64,000 nt of DNA from Sphingosinicella sp041916975 (lineage in GTDB: Bacteria; Pseudomonadota; Alphaproteobacteria; Sphingomonadales; Sphingomonadaceae), in the NCBI RefSeq assembly GCF_041916975.1, contig NZ_JAYRYK010000001.1, forward strand, positions 2,170,001 to 2,234,000, in the 5' to 3' direction. A program made the translations under genes and the position numbers. This document shows positions 36,647 through 45,273 of this stretch, piece by piece. Every line of letters begins with the position of its first letter. Within the stretch, counting starts at the first letter, position 1. The notes beneath the pieces were generated by a model. It was not told the origin of the DNA and did not search any database. It saw only the letters and a list, made by a program, of their open reading frames with translations.

Positions 36647-37425
36647 TCAGAATCGCGGTGGCAAACCAAAAGGGCGGTGTCGGCAAGACCACGACCGCCA
36701 TCAACGTCGCGACGGCGATCGCCGCGACGGGCCGGAGTGTGCTGATCGTGGATCTCGATCCGCAGGGCAACAGCTCGACCGGCGTCGGTGTCGATCAGCA
36801 TACGCGCCAGCGCACGAGCTATGATGTGCTGATCGGCGCGTGCAGCGCAGCCGATGCCGTCGTCTCCACGGCGATCCCTCGCCTGTCGCTGATTCCCTCG
36901 ACGGTCGACCTGTCGGGCGCCGAGGTCGAACTCGTCGAGATGGAAGGCCGCATCCACCGCCTCGATACCGCCCTGGCGGCGCCTGCGATGCAGGCCTACG
37001 ATTACATCATCATCGATTGCCCGCCGTCGCTCGGCATCCTGACGATGAACGCGATGGTCGCCGCGCAGTCTCTGCTCGTGCCGCTCCAGTGCGAGTTCTT
37101 CGCGCTTGAAGGTCTCAGCCAGCTTCTGAACACGGTCGAGCGCGTGCGCGCTGGCTACAACCAGCGGCTCAACATCATCGGCGTGGTGCTGACGATGTAC
37201 GACAAGCGCAACCGCCTCTCCGAACAAGTGGCGGCCGACGTGCGCGCCGTGCTCGGCAAGATCGTGTTCGAGACGATCATTCCGCGCAACGTCCGCCTGT
37301 CGGAGGCGCCGAGCCACGGGCTTCCCGCGCTCGTCTACGATCACCGCTGCGCAGGCTCCGAAGCCTATATCGACCTTTCCCGCGAGCTTCTGGGGCGGAC
37401 CGAACCGCACGCCCGCGCCGCTTAA
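36643..37425 (+). CDS. parA: Chromosome partitioning ATPase ParA
   Basis: 260 residues from GTG. Deviant Walker A KGGVGKTT (10-17), DLDPQGNSSTG switch, and DCPPSLGILTMNA. ParA forms the nucleoid gradient that moves ParB-parS complexes and so segregates the origin region. 20 bp ahead of parB and close to three parS sites. Confidence 0.97.
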   Translation: MIRIAVANQKGGVGKTTTAINVATAIAATGRSVLIVDLDPQGNSSTGVGVDQHTRQRTSYDVLIGACSAADAVVSTAIPRLSLIPSTVDLSGAEVELVEMEGRIHRLDTALAAPAMQAYDYIIIDCPPSLGILTMNAMVAAQSLLVPLQCEFFALEGLSQLLNTVERVRAGYNQRLNIIGVVLTMYDKRNRLSEQVAADVRAVLGKIVFETIIPRNVRLSEAPSHGLPALVYDHRCAGSEAYIDLSRELLGRTEPHARAA

Positions 37426-37445
37426 TCCTTTGAAAGTACAGGTCC

Positions 37446-38366
37446 ATGTCTCAGCCTAAGCGTCCCACCGGCCTCGGCCGCGGCCTGTCCGCCCTGCTCG
37501 AGGAAATGGGGAGTGCTGCCCTGCCGCCGCGCACCGAAGCCGGAGCAGCAGCCCCGGCGGTTCCGGCGGGCGATGCGGGCAGCAGCATGGGCGCGCAGAT
37601 GCTCTCGATGGCGATGATTTCGCCGAACCCGAAGCAGCCGCGCCGCCGCTTCGACGAGACCGCGCAGGCCGAACTCATCGCCTCGGTGAAGCGGCAAGGC
37701 CTGCTTCAGCCGATCCTCGTGCGCCCGGTCGATGGCGGCCGTTTCGAGATCGTGGCGGGCGAACGCCGGTGGCGTGCGGCGCAGGCCGCGCAGCTTCATG
37801 ACGTGCCCGTGCTCGTCCGCCGCCTGACCGACGAAGAAGCGTTCGAGGTCGCGCTCGTCGAGAATATCCAGCGCCAGGATCTGAACGCGATCGAAGAGGG
37901 GGAAGGCTACAAGCGGCTGATCGACGACTACGGCCATACGCAGGAAGACATCGCCCGCATCGTCGGCAAGTCGCGCAGCCATGTCGCGAACCTCGTGCGC
38001 CTGCTCGATCTTCCGGATGACGTGCGCGACCTGCTGATCGATGGGCGACTCACCATGGGCCATGCGCGCGCGCTGCTCACCGCGCCCGATCCTTCGGCGC
38101 TGGCGCGCGACGTCGTGCAGATGGGCCTGTCGGTCCGTGAGGTCGAGGCGCGGGCGAAGAAGCCGCGCGCGGCTCGCAGCAAAACCGCACCGCGCGAAGC
38201 GGCCCGCAGTGCCGATCTCGAATCGCTGGAAGGTCAGCTCGCCGAGCAGCTCGGCCTCCGCGTGCGGCTTGAGTTCGATGGGGAAGGCGGGAAGCTGACG
38301 CTGTTCTACAGCGATCTCGATCAGCTCGACATGCTCTGCCAGCGGCTTTCGGGCGAGCGCTTCTAG
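37446..38366 (+). CDS. parB: Chromosome partitioning protein ParB
   Basis: 306 residues. N-terminal RGLSALLEE is the ParA-stimulating tip. The CTPase/nuclease-like domain has NPKQPRRRFDE and GERRWRAAQ (the GERRxR box). The helix-turn-helix (TQEDIARIVGKSRSHVANLVRLL) binds parS. A dimerisation domain ends the protein. Spreads as a CTP clamp from parS. Its TAG stop begins repeat copy B. Confidence 0.97.
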   Translation: MSQPKRPTGLGRGLSALLEEMGSAALPPRTEAGAAAPAVPAGDAGSSMGAQMLSMAMISPNPKQPRRRFDETAQAELIASVKRQGLLQPILVRPVDGGRFEIVAGERRWRAAQAAQLHDVPVLVRRLTDEEAFEVALVENIQRQDLNAIEEGEGYKRLIDDYGHTQEDIARIVGKSRSHVANLVRLLDLPDDVRDLLIDGRLTMGHARALLTAPDPSALARDVVQMGLSVREVEARAKKPRAARSKTAPREAARSADLESLEGQLAEQLGLRVRLEFDGEGGKLTLFYSDLDQLDMLCQRLSGERF

Positions 38367-38419
38367 AGCATCGTGCGGAAAAGTGGGAACCGGTTTTCCG
38401 CCAGAAACGATGCGACAAC
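38364..38419 (+). repeat. Palindromic intergenic repeat, copy B
   Basis: Starts at the parB stop as CTAGAGCATCG and continues GCGGAAAAGTGGGAACCGG with TTTTCCGC returning, then CGATGCGACAAC. GCGGAAAA/TTTTCCGC and GCATCG/CGATGC give a hairpin. Same element as copies A and C. Confidence 0.75.
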
Positions 38420-38485
38420 AAAAAGATAGAGTGCACGTCCTGCGTCAGAGTTCACGCAGCGCGCTCTAACAAAGACCGGACAAGA

Positions 38486-38521
38486 AAAGGGCCGCGCGAC
38501 TGTCTCGTCCCGCGGCCCTTT
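38486..38521. terminator. Bidirectional terminator between parB and mscL
   Basis: AAAGGGCCGCG pairs perfectly with CGCGGCCCTTT (11 bp, 14-base loop), with A and T runs on both sides, between convergent parB and mscL. Confidence 0.85.
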
Positions 38522-38538
38522 GCTTTTCACAGTGAAGA

Positions 38539-38961
38539 CTATTTCTTCAGCGAATCCCGGATTTCGCGAAGCAGCAGCACCTCTTCGCTCGGGCCGGCAG
38601 GCGCCTCTTCCTTTTTCATGATCAGCTTGTTTGCCGTGCGCACGAGCAGGAAGATGATGAAGGCGAGGATCAGGAAATTGATCGCGGCGGTGATGAAGGC
38701 GCCGTAGCCAAGCATCGGCACGCCGGCTTCCTTGAGCGCGGCATAGTCGGTCAGCGATCCCGCATAGCCTTCGGGCACGGCGCCGAGCCGGATGAACAGG
38801 CTGGAGAAGTCGAGCCCGCCGAAGATCGCGCCGACAACCGGCATGATCACATCCTGTGTCAGCGAGGTAACGATGGTTCCGAACGCGCCGCCGATGATGA
38901 CCGCGACGGCGAGGTCGAGCACATTGCCCTTTGCAATGAAAGTCTTGAATTCATTCAACAT
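38539..38961 (-). CDS. mscL: Large-conductance mechanosensitive channel MscL
   Basis: 140 residues from MLNEFKTFIAKGNVLDLAVA at 38961. Two transmembrane helices, the first holding the pore (VIIGGAFGTIVTSLTQDVIMP), a periplasmic loop (38-100) and a C-terminal bundle ending LREIRDSLKK. Releases solutes on hypo-osmotic shock. Downstream lies the terminator shared with parB; upstream lies repeat copy C. Confidence 0.95.
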   Translation of the reverse strand: MLNEFKTFIAKGNVLDLAVAVIIGGAFGTIVTSLTQDVIMPVVGAIFGGLDFSSLFIRLGAVPEGYAGSLTDYAALKEAGVPMLGYGAFITAAINFLILAFIIFLLVRTANKLIMKKEEAPAGPSEEVLLLREIRDSLKK

Positions 38962-38995
38962 TTTCAGTCCCCTTGCCTGCAATACATCTCTGTGG

Positions 38996-39050
38996 CCGCA
39001 TCGTTCTTGCCGGAAAACAGATCCCCACTTTTCCGCACAATGCCCTAAAT
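38996..39050 (-). repeat. Palindromic intergenic repeat, copy C
   Basis: CCGCATCGTTCTTGCCGGAA...CCCCACTTTTCCGCACAATG, a diverged complement of copy B. The outer end CTAAAT holds the stop codon (39045-39047) of the TPM gene. Sits between mscL and that gene. Confidence 0.65.
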
Positions 39051-39719
39051 TTCAATCAGCTTGTCCGGCAGTTCGTTGGGATTGCGTTCGCATGGCGGGA
39101 AGTGGGCCGAAAGCACGCTGCCGCACAGTCCGATTGCCTTGATGAAACCGTCGGCAATCCTGCCGTCCCGTACCTCGGCGAGCAGCGTATCCAGCGCATC
39201 GCCCCACACATCGTGCGCGACCTTCGCATAAATACCCTCGTCGGCAACGATCTCAGCGGCATGGTCTTCAAGCGACAGGAAGATGAGCACGCCGGTGCGG
39301 TCTTCGGTGACGTGAATGCCGTGCGAGAGGAAACTTTCGACAGCCGCACGATGCACGGCGCTGCGTTGCAGCGAACGCGGCGTGAGCAGGCGCAGGACCG
39401 GCGGAATGCGCGCGACGAGGAACGCCGCGACGAAGAGCAGCGCCGAAAGCGAAGCGTAGAGCGCGTAGATGAGCCGCGGCGCGGGATGCCCGCCGTCGCT
39501 CCAACCGCCGCTCGTGAACCACAGCGGATCGGGAATGCCGATCCAGAGCAGGAGGGGCGGCAAAACGATCGCGGCGAGCGCCGCCCATGCGAAGGGGACG
39601 GCGCGATAATCGTCCGTGCGCCGCGTCACCACGCAGAAGATTTCGCCGGAGGTCGCCCGTTCCGCTGACGTAATGGCGTCACTGATACGGGCGTGTTCGT
39701 CGTTGGTCAGCCGCATCAC
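39045..39719 (-). CDS. TPM domain membrane protein
   Basis: 224 residues. The TPM (TLP18.3/Psb32/MOLO-1) domain is split: an N-terminal part (DEHARISDAITSAERATSGEIFCVVTRR), two transmembrane helices (VPFAWAALAAIVLPPLLLWI and a second near 90), then VLIFLSLEDHAAEIVADEGIY and a helix. 4-bp overlap with the next TPM gene. Role unknown; TPM proteins have been linked to membrane-protein repair and phosphatase activity. Confidence 0.85.
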   Translation of the reverse strand: MMRLTNDEHARISDAITSAERATSGEIFCVVTRRTDDYRAVPFAWAALAAIVLPPLLLWIGIPDPLWFTSGGWSDGGHPAPRLIYALYASLSALLFVAAFLVARIPPVLRLLTPRSLQRSAVHRAAVESFLSHGIHVTEDRTGVLIFLSLEDHAAEIVADEGIYAKVAHDVWGDALDTLLAEVRDGRIADGFIKAIGLCGSVLSAHFPPCERNPNELPDKLIEI

Positions 39720-40483
39720 CAGCTCCCGCTCGCGCCGCCGCCGCCGAAGCTGCCGCCGCCGCCAGAAAATCCACCACCGCCGAACCCGCCCGAGGAACCG
39801 CCGCCCCAGGAACCCCCGCCCCAGCCACCGCCACTCCCTGGCCCCCAGATGATGATGGGCCGGCCGCGCCCACGCCGCCTTTTGCCGCCGAGCACACCGC
39901 GCAGCATCCAGAACACGAACCAGATGATGAGGATCGTCGGAATGAGCCCGAGCCCGTGCCGCGTCTCTTCCTGTCCCCGCTCGCGCGCGGCGATCAGGTT
40001 CGCACGGGCCTCCTCGGGCGGCAGCGAGAGCTGCGCGACGATGGCGTCTGTGCCGGCAACAACGCCGCCTTCCATGTCGCCCTCGCGGAAGCGCGGTACG
40101 ATCTGCCGGTTGATGATCACGGACGAGAGCGCGTCCGTCAGATAGCCTTCGAGTCCATAGCCGACCTCGATCCGCACCTTGCGCTCATTGGGTGCGACGA
40201 TGAGCAGCGCGCCATTGTCTTCGTCTTTCTGGCCGAGACCCCAGTCGCGGCCGAGCCGGTAGCCGTAGTCCGCGATGTCGTATCCTTGCAGATCGGGGAT
40301 CGTGGCCACGACGAGCTGACGTGTCGTCGTATCCTCAAGCGTCTTCAGCTTTTCCGTGAGCGCAGCCTCGGTTTCAGGCGACAACAGATCGGCGGCATCG
40401 ACGACGCGCCCCGAAAGCTTCGGGAACTCCTGCGCTGCCGCCGGAAACGACAGCAGCGCCGCGAGGCACGCCAGCCGGAGCAT
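39716..40483 (-). CDS. Exported TPM domain protein with Gly-rich tail
   Basis: 255 residues. Signal peptide (LACLAALLSFPAAAQ), TPM domain (LSGRVVDAADLLSPETEAAL; QLVVATIPDLQGYDIADYGY; NGALLIVAPNERKVRIEVGY), a transmembrane helix (IPTILIIWFVFWMLR), and a C-terminus that is nearly all Gly/Ser/Trp/Phe (GGGSWGGGSSGGFGGGGFSG). This is the YgcG-type architecture. Middle gene of lemA-TPM-TPM. Confidence 0.88.
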   Translation of the reverse strand: MLRLACLAALLSFPAAAQEFPKLSGRVVDAADLLSPETEAALTEKLKTLEDTTTRQLVVATIPDLQGYDIADYGYRLGRDWGLGQKDEDNGALLIVAPNERKVRIEVGYGLEGYLTDALSSVIINRQIVPRFREGDMEGGVVAGTDAIVAQLSLPPEEARANLIAARERGQEETRHGLGLIPTILIIWFVFWMLRGVLGGKRRRGRGRPIIIWGPGSGGGWGGGSWGGGSSGGFGGGGFSGGGGSFGGGGASGSW

Positions 40484-40485
40484 CC

Positions 40486-41067
40486 TTATTCGAACGAGAC
40501 GGTCGGCGCGGTTTCGGCTCCGGCGGTGGTCGCCTTGAACGGCGTGATCGGCTCGGCGCCGTAGATGAACTTCGCCGCGATCAGGCTCGGGAAGGTGCGG
40601 ATCTCGGTGTTGTAGGCCTGCACCGACTGATTGTAGTCGCGGCGCGCGACGGTGATGCGGTTTTCCGTGCCTTCGAGCTGCGATTGCAGTGCGAGGAAAT
40701 TCTCGTTCGATTTCAGGTCTGGATAGCGCTCGACGGTGACGAGCAGGCGGGAAAGCGCGCCTGAAAGCTGGTCCTGCGCGGCCTGGAAGCGCGCGACAGC
40801 GGCGGGATCAGTGAGCTGGTCGGCATTGATCGTCGTCTGCGTGGCGGAGGCGCGTGCCTGCGTCACCGCCTCCAGCACCTCTTTCTCCTGTGCGGCAAAG
40901 CCCTTCACCGTGGCGACGAGGTTCGGGATCAGGTCCGCGCGCCGCTGATACTGGCTTTCCACCTCGGCCCAAGCCGCCTTCACGGCCTCCTCGCGCGTCG
41001 GCACGGTGTTGATGCCGCACGCCGCGAGCGTCAGCGCGGCAAAAAGCGGGAGCAGGAACTTGCGCAT
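40486..41067 (-). CDS. LemA family lipoprotein
   Basis: 193 residues from MRKFLLPLFAALTLAAC (lipobox Cys17) at 41067. The LemA block is REEAVKAAWAEVESQYQRRADLIPNLV followed by long coiled-coil helices. LemA proteins are membrane-bound helical bundles of uncertain function that usually travel with TPM proteins, as here, 2 bp ahead of the TPM gene. Confidence 0.92.
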   Translation of the reverse strand: MRKFLLPLFAALTLAACGINTVPTREEAVKAAWAEVESQYQRRADLIPNLVATVKGFAAQEKEVLEAVTQARASATQTTINADQLTDPAAVARFQAAQDQLSGALSRLLVTVERYPDLKSNENFLALQSQLEGTENRITVARRDYNQSVQAYNTEIRTFPSLIAAKFIYGAEPITPFKATTAGAETAPTVSFE

Positions 41068-41115
41068 CAGACGAACCCCTTCCGTATCAGTCAACTAATA
41101 CAGGGCCCTTTTCGC

Positions 41116-42858
41116 TTATTCCGCCGCCATTAGCAACGGTTCCGCCTGCGGACCGCGCACGACGCGTCCGGGCCGCGCTGCCTGTACCGCGCCGTTCCGG
41201 AAGGTGACGGTACCGGACTTGATCGTCGCGGTATACCCATTCGCCGTCTGCAGCAGGCGTTTGCCGCCCGCCGGAAGGTCGAATGCGAGCCACGGTTTGC
41301 CGAGCTTCAGCCGATCGAGATCGATGACGTTGACGTCGGCGAGATACCCCGGTGCGAGCAGCCCGCGATCGGCGAGACCATAGAGCAGCGCGGTATCCCG
41401 GCACTGTCGTTTGATCGCGAGTTCGAGCGGGATGCGGCCGCGCGCGCGGCCCTTCACCCAGTGCGTCAGCAGGAAGGTGGGGGAGGCCGCGTCGCAGATC
41501 GTGCCGCAGTGCGCGCCGCCGTCCGACAGCGAGATGACCGTGTCGTCGCGCTCCAGCAGGCCCTTCACGAAGTCGAGGTTGCCGTCGACGTAATTGAGGA
41601 TCGGCAGATAGACGAAGCCCGTGCCATCGCCCTCCATCATGACGTCATAGGCCACCTCGGCCGGGCTCTTGCCACTCGCCCTCGCGAGCGCGGCGAGGCT
41701 GCGTTCGGGCGCAGGCTCGTAGTCCGGCTCCTCGCCGAGCGGGAACTGCATCGTCCAGCCCTGCGTCACCAGCATGAACAGCGCCGCCGTATCCGGGTGC
41801 GGCGGCGGCAGGTTTTCCTCGGCGAGCAGCTTCGCGCGGAACGCGGGATCGCGCAGCGTCGCGAGCTGCTCGGCCCATGGCTTCCCTGCAATCGCCTGCC
41901 ACGACGGGCGCATCACGAACGGATGCACCGTGCCGCGCCACGCCATCAGCACGCCGGTGCCGCGCAGCGAAATCTGCGCGCGGATGTTGGCGCCGTCGTC
42001 GTTCGCGGCCTTTGTCGCCGCCATCTGGTCCGTCCAGTGCATCGCTTTCAGCGGCGATTGCAGCATGGCGAAGGTCACCGGCATCGCTGTTTCCTTCGAC
42101 AGGCGCTTCATCCAGTCGAACTCGTTCCATTCGGGCATCAGGTCGGATGCCATCTCGAAGACGCCGTGGCCGACGCGGCCCATCGCGCGGCCGATGCCGA
42201 TCAGCTCTTCGGCGGTGGCGGTGGTGCCGGGCACGAGTTCGCCGTCCACGGATTTGTGGATCACGGTGCGCGATGTCGAGAAGCCGAGCGCGCCGGCGCG
42301 GAGGCCTTCCTCGACGATCCGGGACATCGCCTCGATCTCGTCCACCGTCGGCGCCTCGTTCGCGGCACCGCGTTCACCCATCACATAGGCGCGCACGGCG
42401 CCGTGGGGCACGTGGCAGGCGACGTCGATGGTACGCGGCAAGGCTTCGAGCGCGCCGAGATACTCGGGGAAGCTCTCCCAGTTCCACGTCATGCCCTCGG
42501 CGAGCGCGGTGCCGGGGATGTCCTCGACGCCTTCCATCAGGCCGATCAGCCACTGGTGCCGGTCCGGCCGCGCGGGCGCGAAGCCGACGCCGCAATTGCC
42601 CATGATGACCGTGGTCACGCCGTGCCATGCCGAAGGGGCCATGACGTCATCCCACGTCGCCTGTCCGTCGTAGTGCGTGTGGATGTCGACGAAGCCGGGC
42701 GTCACGATCTGGCCGGCCGCGTCGATCTCCTCGCGCCCCGCCTCGTTCACGTTGCCGACCGCGCTGATGCGGCCGTTGTCGATGGCGATGTCGCCGGTGA
42801 ACGGCGCGCCGCCGGTGCCGTCGACGATGGTACCGCCGCGAATGACGATGTCGTGCAT
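41116..42858 (-). CDS. N-acyl-D-amino-acid deacylase family amidohydrolase
   Basis: 580 residues. Begins DIVIRGGTIVDGTGGAPF; metal ligands in GFVDIHTHYDGQATWDD, then LSDGGAHCGTICDAA with the catalytic aspartate near 458. The fold is a TIM-barrel metal hydrolase of the D-aminoacylase/dihydroorotase type. The large insertion (residues 140-330) is usual for the D-aminoacylase-like branch. Substrate unknown; probably cytosolic because no signal peptide is present. Divergent from the beta-helix gene. Confidence 0.88.
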   Translation of the reverse strand: MHDIVIRGGTIVDGTGGAPFTGDIAIDNGRISAVGNVNEAGREEIDAAGQIVTPGFVDIHTHYDGQATWDDVMAPSAWHGVTTVIMGNCGVGFAPARPDRHQWLIGLMEGVEDIPGTALAEGMTWNWESFPEYLGALEALPRTIDVACHVPHGAVRAYVMGERGAANEAPTVDEIEAMSRIVEEGLRAGALGFSTSRTVIHKSVDGELVPGTTATAEELIGIGRAMGRVGHGVFEMASDLMPEWNEFDWMKRLSKETAMPVTFAMLQSPLKAMHWTDQMAATKAANDDGANIRAQISLRGTGVLMAWRGTVHPFVMRPSWQAIAGKPWAEQLATLRDPAFRAKLLAEENLPPPHPDTAALFMLVTQGWTMQFPLGEEPDYEPAPERSLAALARASGKSPAEVAYDVMMEGDGTGFVYLPILNYVDGNLDFVKGLLERDDTVISLSDGGAHCGTICDAASPTFLLTHWVKGRARGRIPLELAIKRQCRDTALLYGLADRGLLAPGYLADVNVIDLDRLKLGKPWLAFDLPAGGKRLLQTANGYTATIKSGTVTFRNGAVQAARPGRVVRGPQAEPLLMAAE

Positions 42859-42951
42859 GATGGGCCTCCCTCAAGGTCTCCCGCTCAGTTTCCGCAGGGT
42901 TGGCAGGGTTCGTCAAGCTGACGATAATGGCCGGAAAAGGGGAGGATGGAC

Positions 42952-44154
42952 ATGATGCGCAAGGCATTGCTCGCTTTTCTGCTGGTTTCGGCATCGCCCG
43001 CATGGACGAAGGTGATCACTGTCGCGCCCGGCGAAAACGATCAGGAGGCGCTGCAGACTGCGCTTATCGAAGCGCAGCCGGGCGATGTGATCGAACTCGG
43101 TGCGGGTACCTTCCGGCTCACGAACGGCCTGTCGCTCGATGTCGACAATGTCACCGTGCGCGGTGCCGGTCCGGCGAAGAGTGTGCTCAGCTTCAAGGGC
43201 CAGACGGGGGCGGGCGAGGGGTTGCTCGTCACGTCGGACCGCGTTCTGCTCACCGGCTTCGCCGTGGAGGACACCAAGGGCGACGGCATCAAGGCGAAGG
43301 GCGTCGACCGCATCACGATGGACAATCTGCGCGTCGTATGGACGCGTGGGCCGCACAAGGACAACGGCGCCTACGGCCTTTATCCGGTCGAGGCGACGAA
43401 CGTGCTCGTACAGAATTCGGAGGTCGTCGCCTGTTCGGACGCGGGCGTCTACGTCGGCCAGTCCGAAAACATCATCGTGCGCAACAACCGCGTCAGCTTC
43501 AATGTCGCGGGCATCGAGATCGAAAACTCGACGCACGCCGACGTCTACGGCAACCTCGCCCACCACAACACCGGCGGCATCCTCGTCTTCGATCTGCCGA
43601 ACCTGCCGAAGATGGGCGGGCACTCGACGCGTATCTTCTCGAACACGGTCGTCGACAACGACACGCCGAACTTCGCCCCGCCCGGCAACATCGTCGCTGA
43701 GGTACCGCAGGGCCTCGGCATCATGGTGATGGCGAACGAGAACGTTGAGGTTTCCAGCAACCGCATCGAGGGCAACCGCACCGCCGCCGTGATGGTGGTC
43801 TCCTATGTGCGGCCCTTCGAGGACGCGAGCTACAACCCCCTCGCGCGCAATGTCCGCATCTTCGGCAACGTGCTCGGCAGGAACGGTTGGGACCCCAAGT
43901 TCCCGGGCGGCGCGGAGCTTGCCGCTGCGCTCGGCGGCGGTCTGCCGCCGGTGCTGTGGGATGGCGTGACGCGTTTCGGCGACAAGCCTGACGATACCAC
44001 GACCACCCCCGCGAGCGATGCGCCGATGGTGTCGCTCGGGCTTGCCGTCGCCGGAACGCCGCCCTCGAAGGCTCAGCCAGCGCCGGTCGCGCCTGCGGGC
44101 GCTTCCGCAGCGCTTGCCGCCGTGGTGCTTCCGGCCGATCAGCCGATACCCTGA
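42952..44154 (+). CDS. Exported parallel beta-helix protein (TIGR03805-like)
   Basis: 400 residues. I start at 42952 because GGGGAGG lies six bases upstream; the ATG at 42946 touches that site. Signal peptide MMRKALLAFLLVSASPAWT. A right-handed parallel beta-helix follows with repeating N-rich turns (NIIVRNNRVSFNVAGIEIEN; ADVYGNLAHHNTGGILVFDL). The last 60 residues are Pro/Ala-rich. Such proteins occur in a recurrent pair with a diheme cytochrome-like protein, as here (TGATG overlap); the pair's function is not known to me. Confidence 0.86.
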   Translation: MMRKALLAFLLVSASPAWTKVITVAPGENDQEALQTALIEAQPGDVIELGAGTFRLTNGLSLDVDNVTVRGAGPAKSVLSFKGQTGAGEGLLVTSDRVLLTGFAVEDTKGDGIKAKGVDRITMDNLRVVWTRGPHKDNGAYGLYPVEATNVLVQNSEVVACSDAGVYVGQSENIIVRNNRVSFNVAGIEIENSTHADVYGNLAHHNTGGILVFDLPNLPKMGGHSTRIFSNTVVDNDTPNFAPPGNIVAEVPQGLGIMVMANENVEVSSNRIEGNRTAAVMVVSYVRPFEDASYNPLARNVRIFGNVLGRNGWDPKFPGGAELAAALGGGLPPVLWDGVTRFGDKPDDTTTTPASDAPMVSLGLAVAGTPPSKAQPAPVAPAGASAALAAVVLPADQPIP

Positions 44155-45170
44155 TGCTGCGCGCCGCCGCCCTGCTTGCGGCCGCGCTGCTGGTCGCCTC
44201 CGCCGCACCGCCAACGGTGAACGACGCGGTGCTTGCGAGCGCGGCGGCACCCGCGACGCTCGCCGAAACCGGCCTCTTCCTTGATACCGGCGCGACCCGG
44301 TCGAACGCGCGCGTCGTCCCTTATGGCCTCGCGACGCCGCTGTTCTCGGATCATGCCGACAAGGCGCGCTTCCTCTATGTGCCGGAGGGCAAGACCGCGC
44401 ACTACGCGGGCGAGGGGCTGCTCGATATTCCGGTTGGCAGCGTGCTCATCAAGCATTTCGGGTTCGCACGCGCGGACGGCAGCCTCGATCTCATCGAGAC
44501 GCGGCTGCTCGTGCACCAGACAGATGGCTGGAAGGCGTGGCCCTACGTGTGGAACGCCGACGACAGCGCCGCGACGCTGAAACGCGCGGGCGTGCGCGTC
44601 GCGGTGACGGGGCATGACGGGGCGGGAAGGCCGATCGCGCTCGATTGGCAGGTGCCCAACATCAACCAGTGCAAGGGTTGCCACGCCACCGGGAACACAC
44701 TGGTGCCGATCGGTCCCAAGGCGCGGAACCTCAACCATGATTTCGAGGGCGAGAACAATCTCGCGCGTCTTACGCGCCTCGGCCTTGTCACAGGCGTTCC
44801 CGAAAACGCACCGCGCCTACCGGATTGGAAGGACGCGAACGAAAGCCTCGAACATCGCGCCCGCGCCTATCTCGACGTCAATTGCGGCCATTGCCACAAG
44901 CCCGACGGTCCCGCCTCGAACTCGGGCCTGTTCCTCACGTGGGAGACGCCTTCGGGTCCGCACATCGGCATCGGCAAGGGACCGGTCGCGGCGGGACGCG
45001 GCTCCGGCGGGCGCATGGTCTCGATCGATCCCGGTCATCCCGATCGCTCGATCCTCACCTATCGGATGGAATCGACCGAACCCGGCGTCATGATGCCGGA
45101 GCTTGGCCGCACGCAGCCCGACGAAGCGGGTCTCGCGCTGGTGCGCGACTGGATCGCCGCGATGCGGTGA
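44154..45170 (+). CDS. Exported diheme c-type cytochrome (SO_2930/TIGR03806-like)
   Basis: 338 residues with a signal peptide (LLAAALLVASAAPPT). Two heme c sites: CKGCH near residue 173 and CGHCH near 243. FLDTGATRSNARVVPYGLAT, TPLFSDHADKARFLYVP and PVGSVLIKHFGF are the family's N-terminal blocks. The C-terminus has PGVMMPELGRTQPDEAG, typical of cytochrome lids with a distal Met. Periplasmic electron-transfer protein or enzyme. Starts inside the stop of the beta-helix gene. Confidence 0.87.
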   Translation: MLRAAALLAAALLVASAAPPTVNDAVLASAAAPATLAETGLFLDTGATRSNARVVPYGLATPLFSDHADKARFLYVPEGKTAHYAGEGLLDIPVGSVLIKHFGFARADGSLDLIETRLLVHQTDGWKAWPYVWNADDSAATLKRAGVRVAVTGHDGAGRPIALDWQVPNINQCKGCHATGNTLVPIGPKARNLNHDFEGENNLARLTRLGLVTGVPENAPRLPDWKDANESLEHRARAYLDVNCGHCHKPDGPASNSGLFLTWETPSGPHIGIGKGPVAAGRGSGGRMVSIDPGHPDRSILTYRMESTEPGVMMPELGRTQPDEAGLALVRDWIAAMR

Positions 45171-45273
45171 GCCGTGCTTTCTGGTCGGCCCTGATTGCGG
45201 TATCCTCCTGCAATGCTGGGGCTTTTCGAGTCGCAGTGGCTCGAAGATCCCCGCTCAACTGGGGAGAGGTCCA

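Noticed and set aside
41461..42921. 486-codon plus-strand frame opposite the amidohydrolase
   Set aside because: No domain seen; the minus strand has all amidohydrolase metal-binding blocks.
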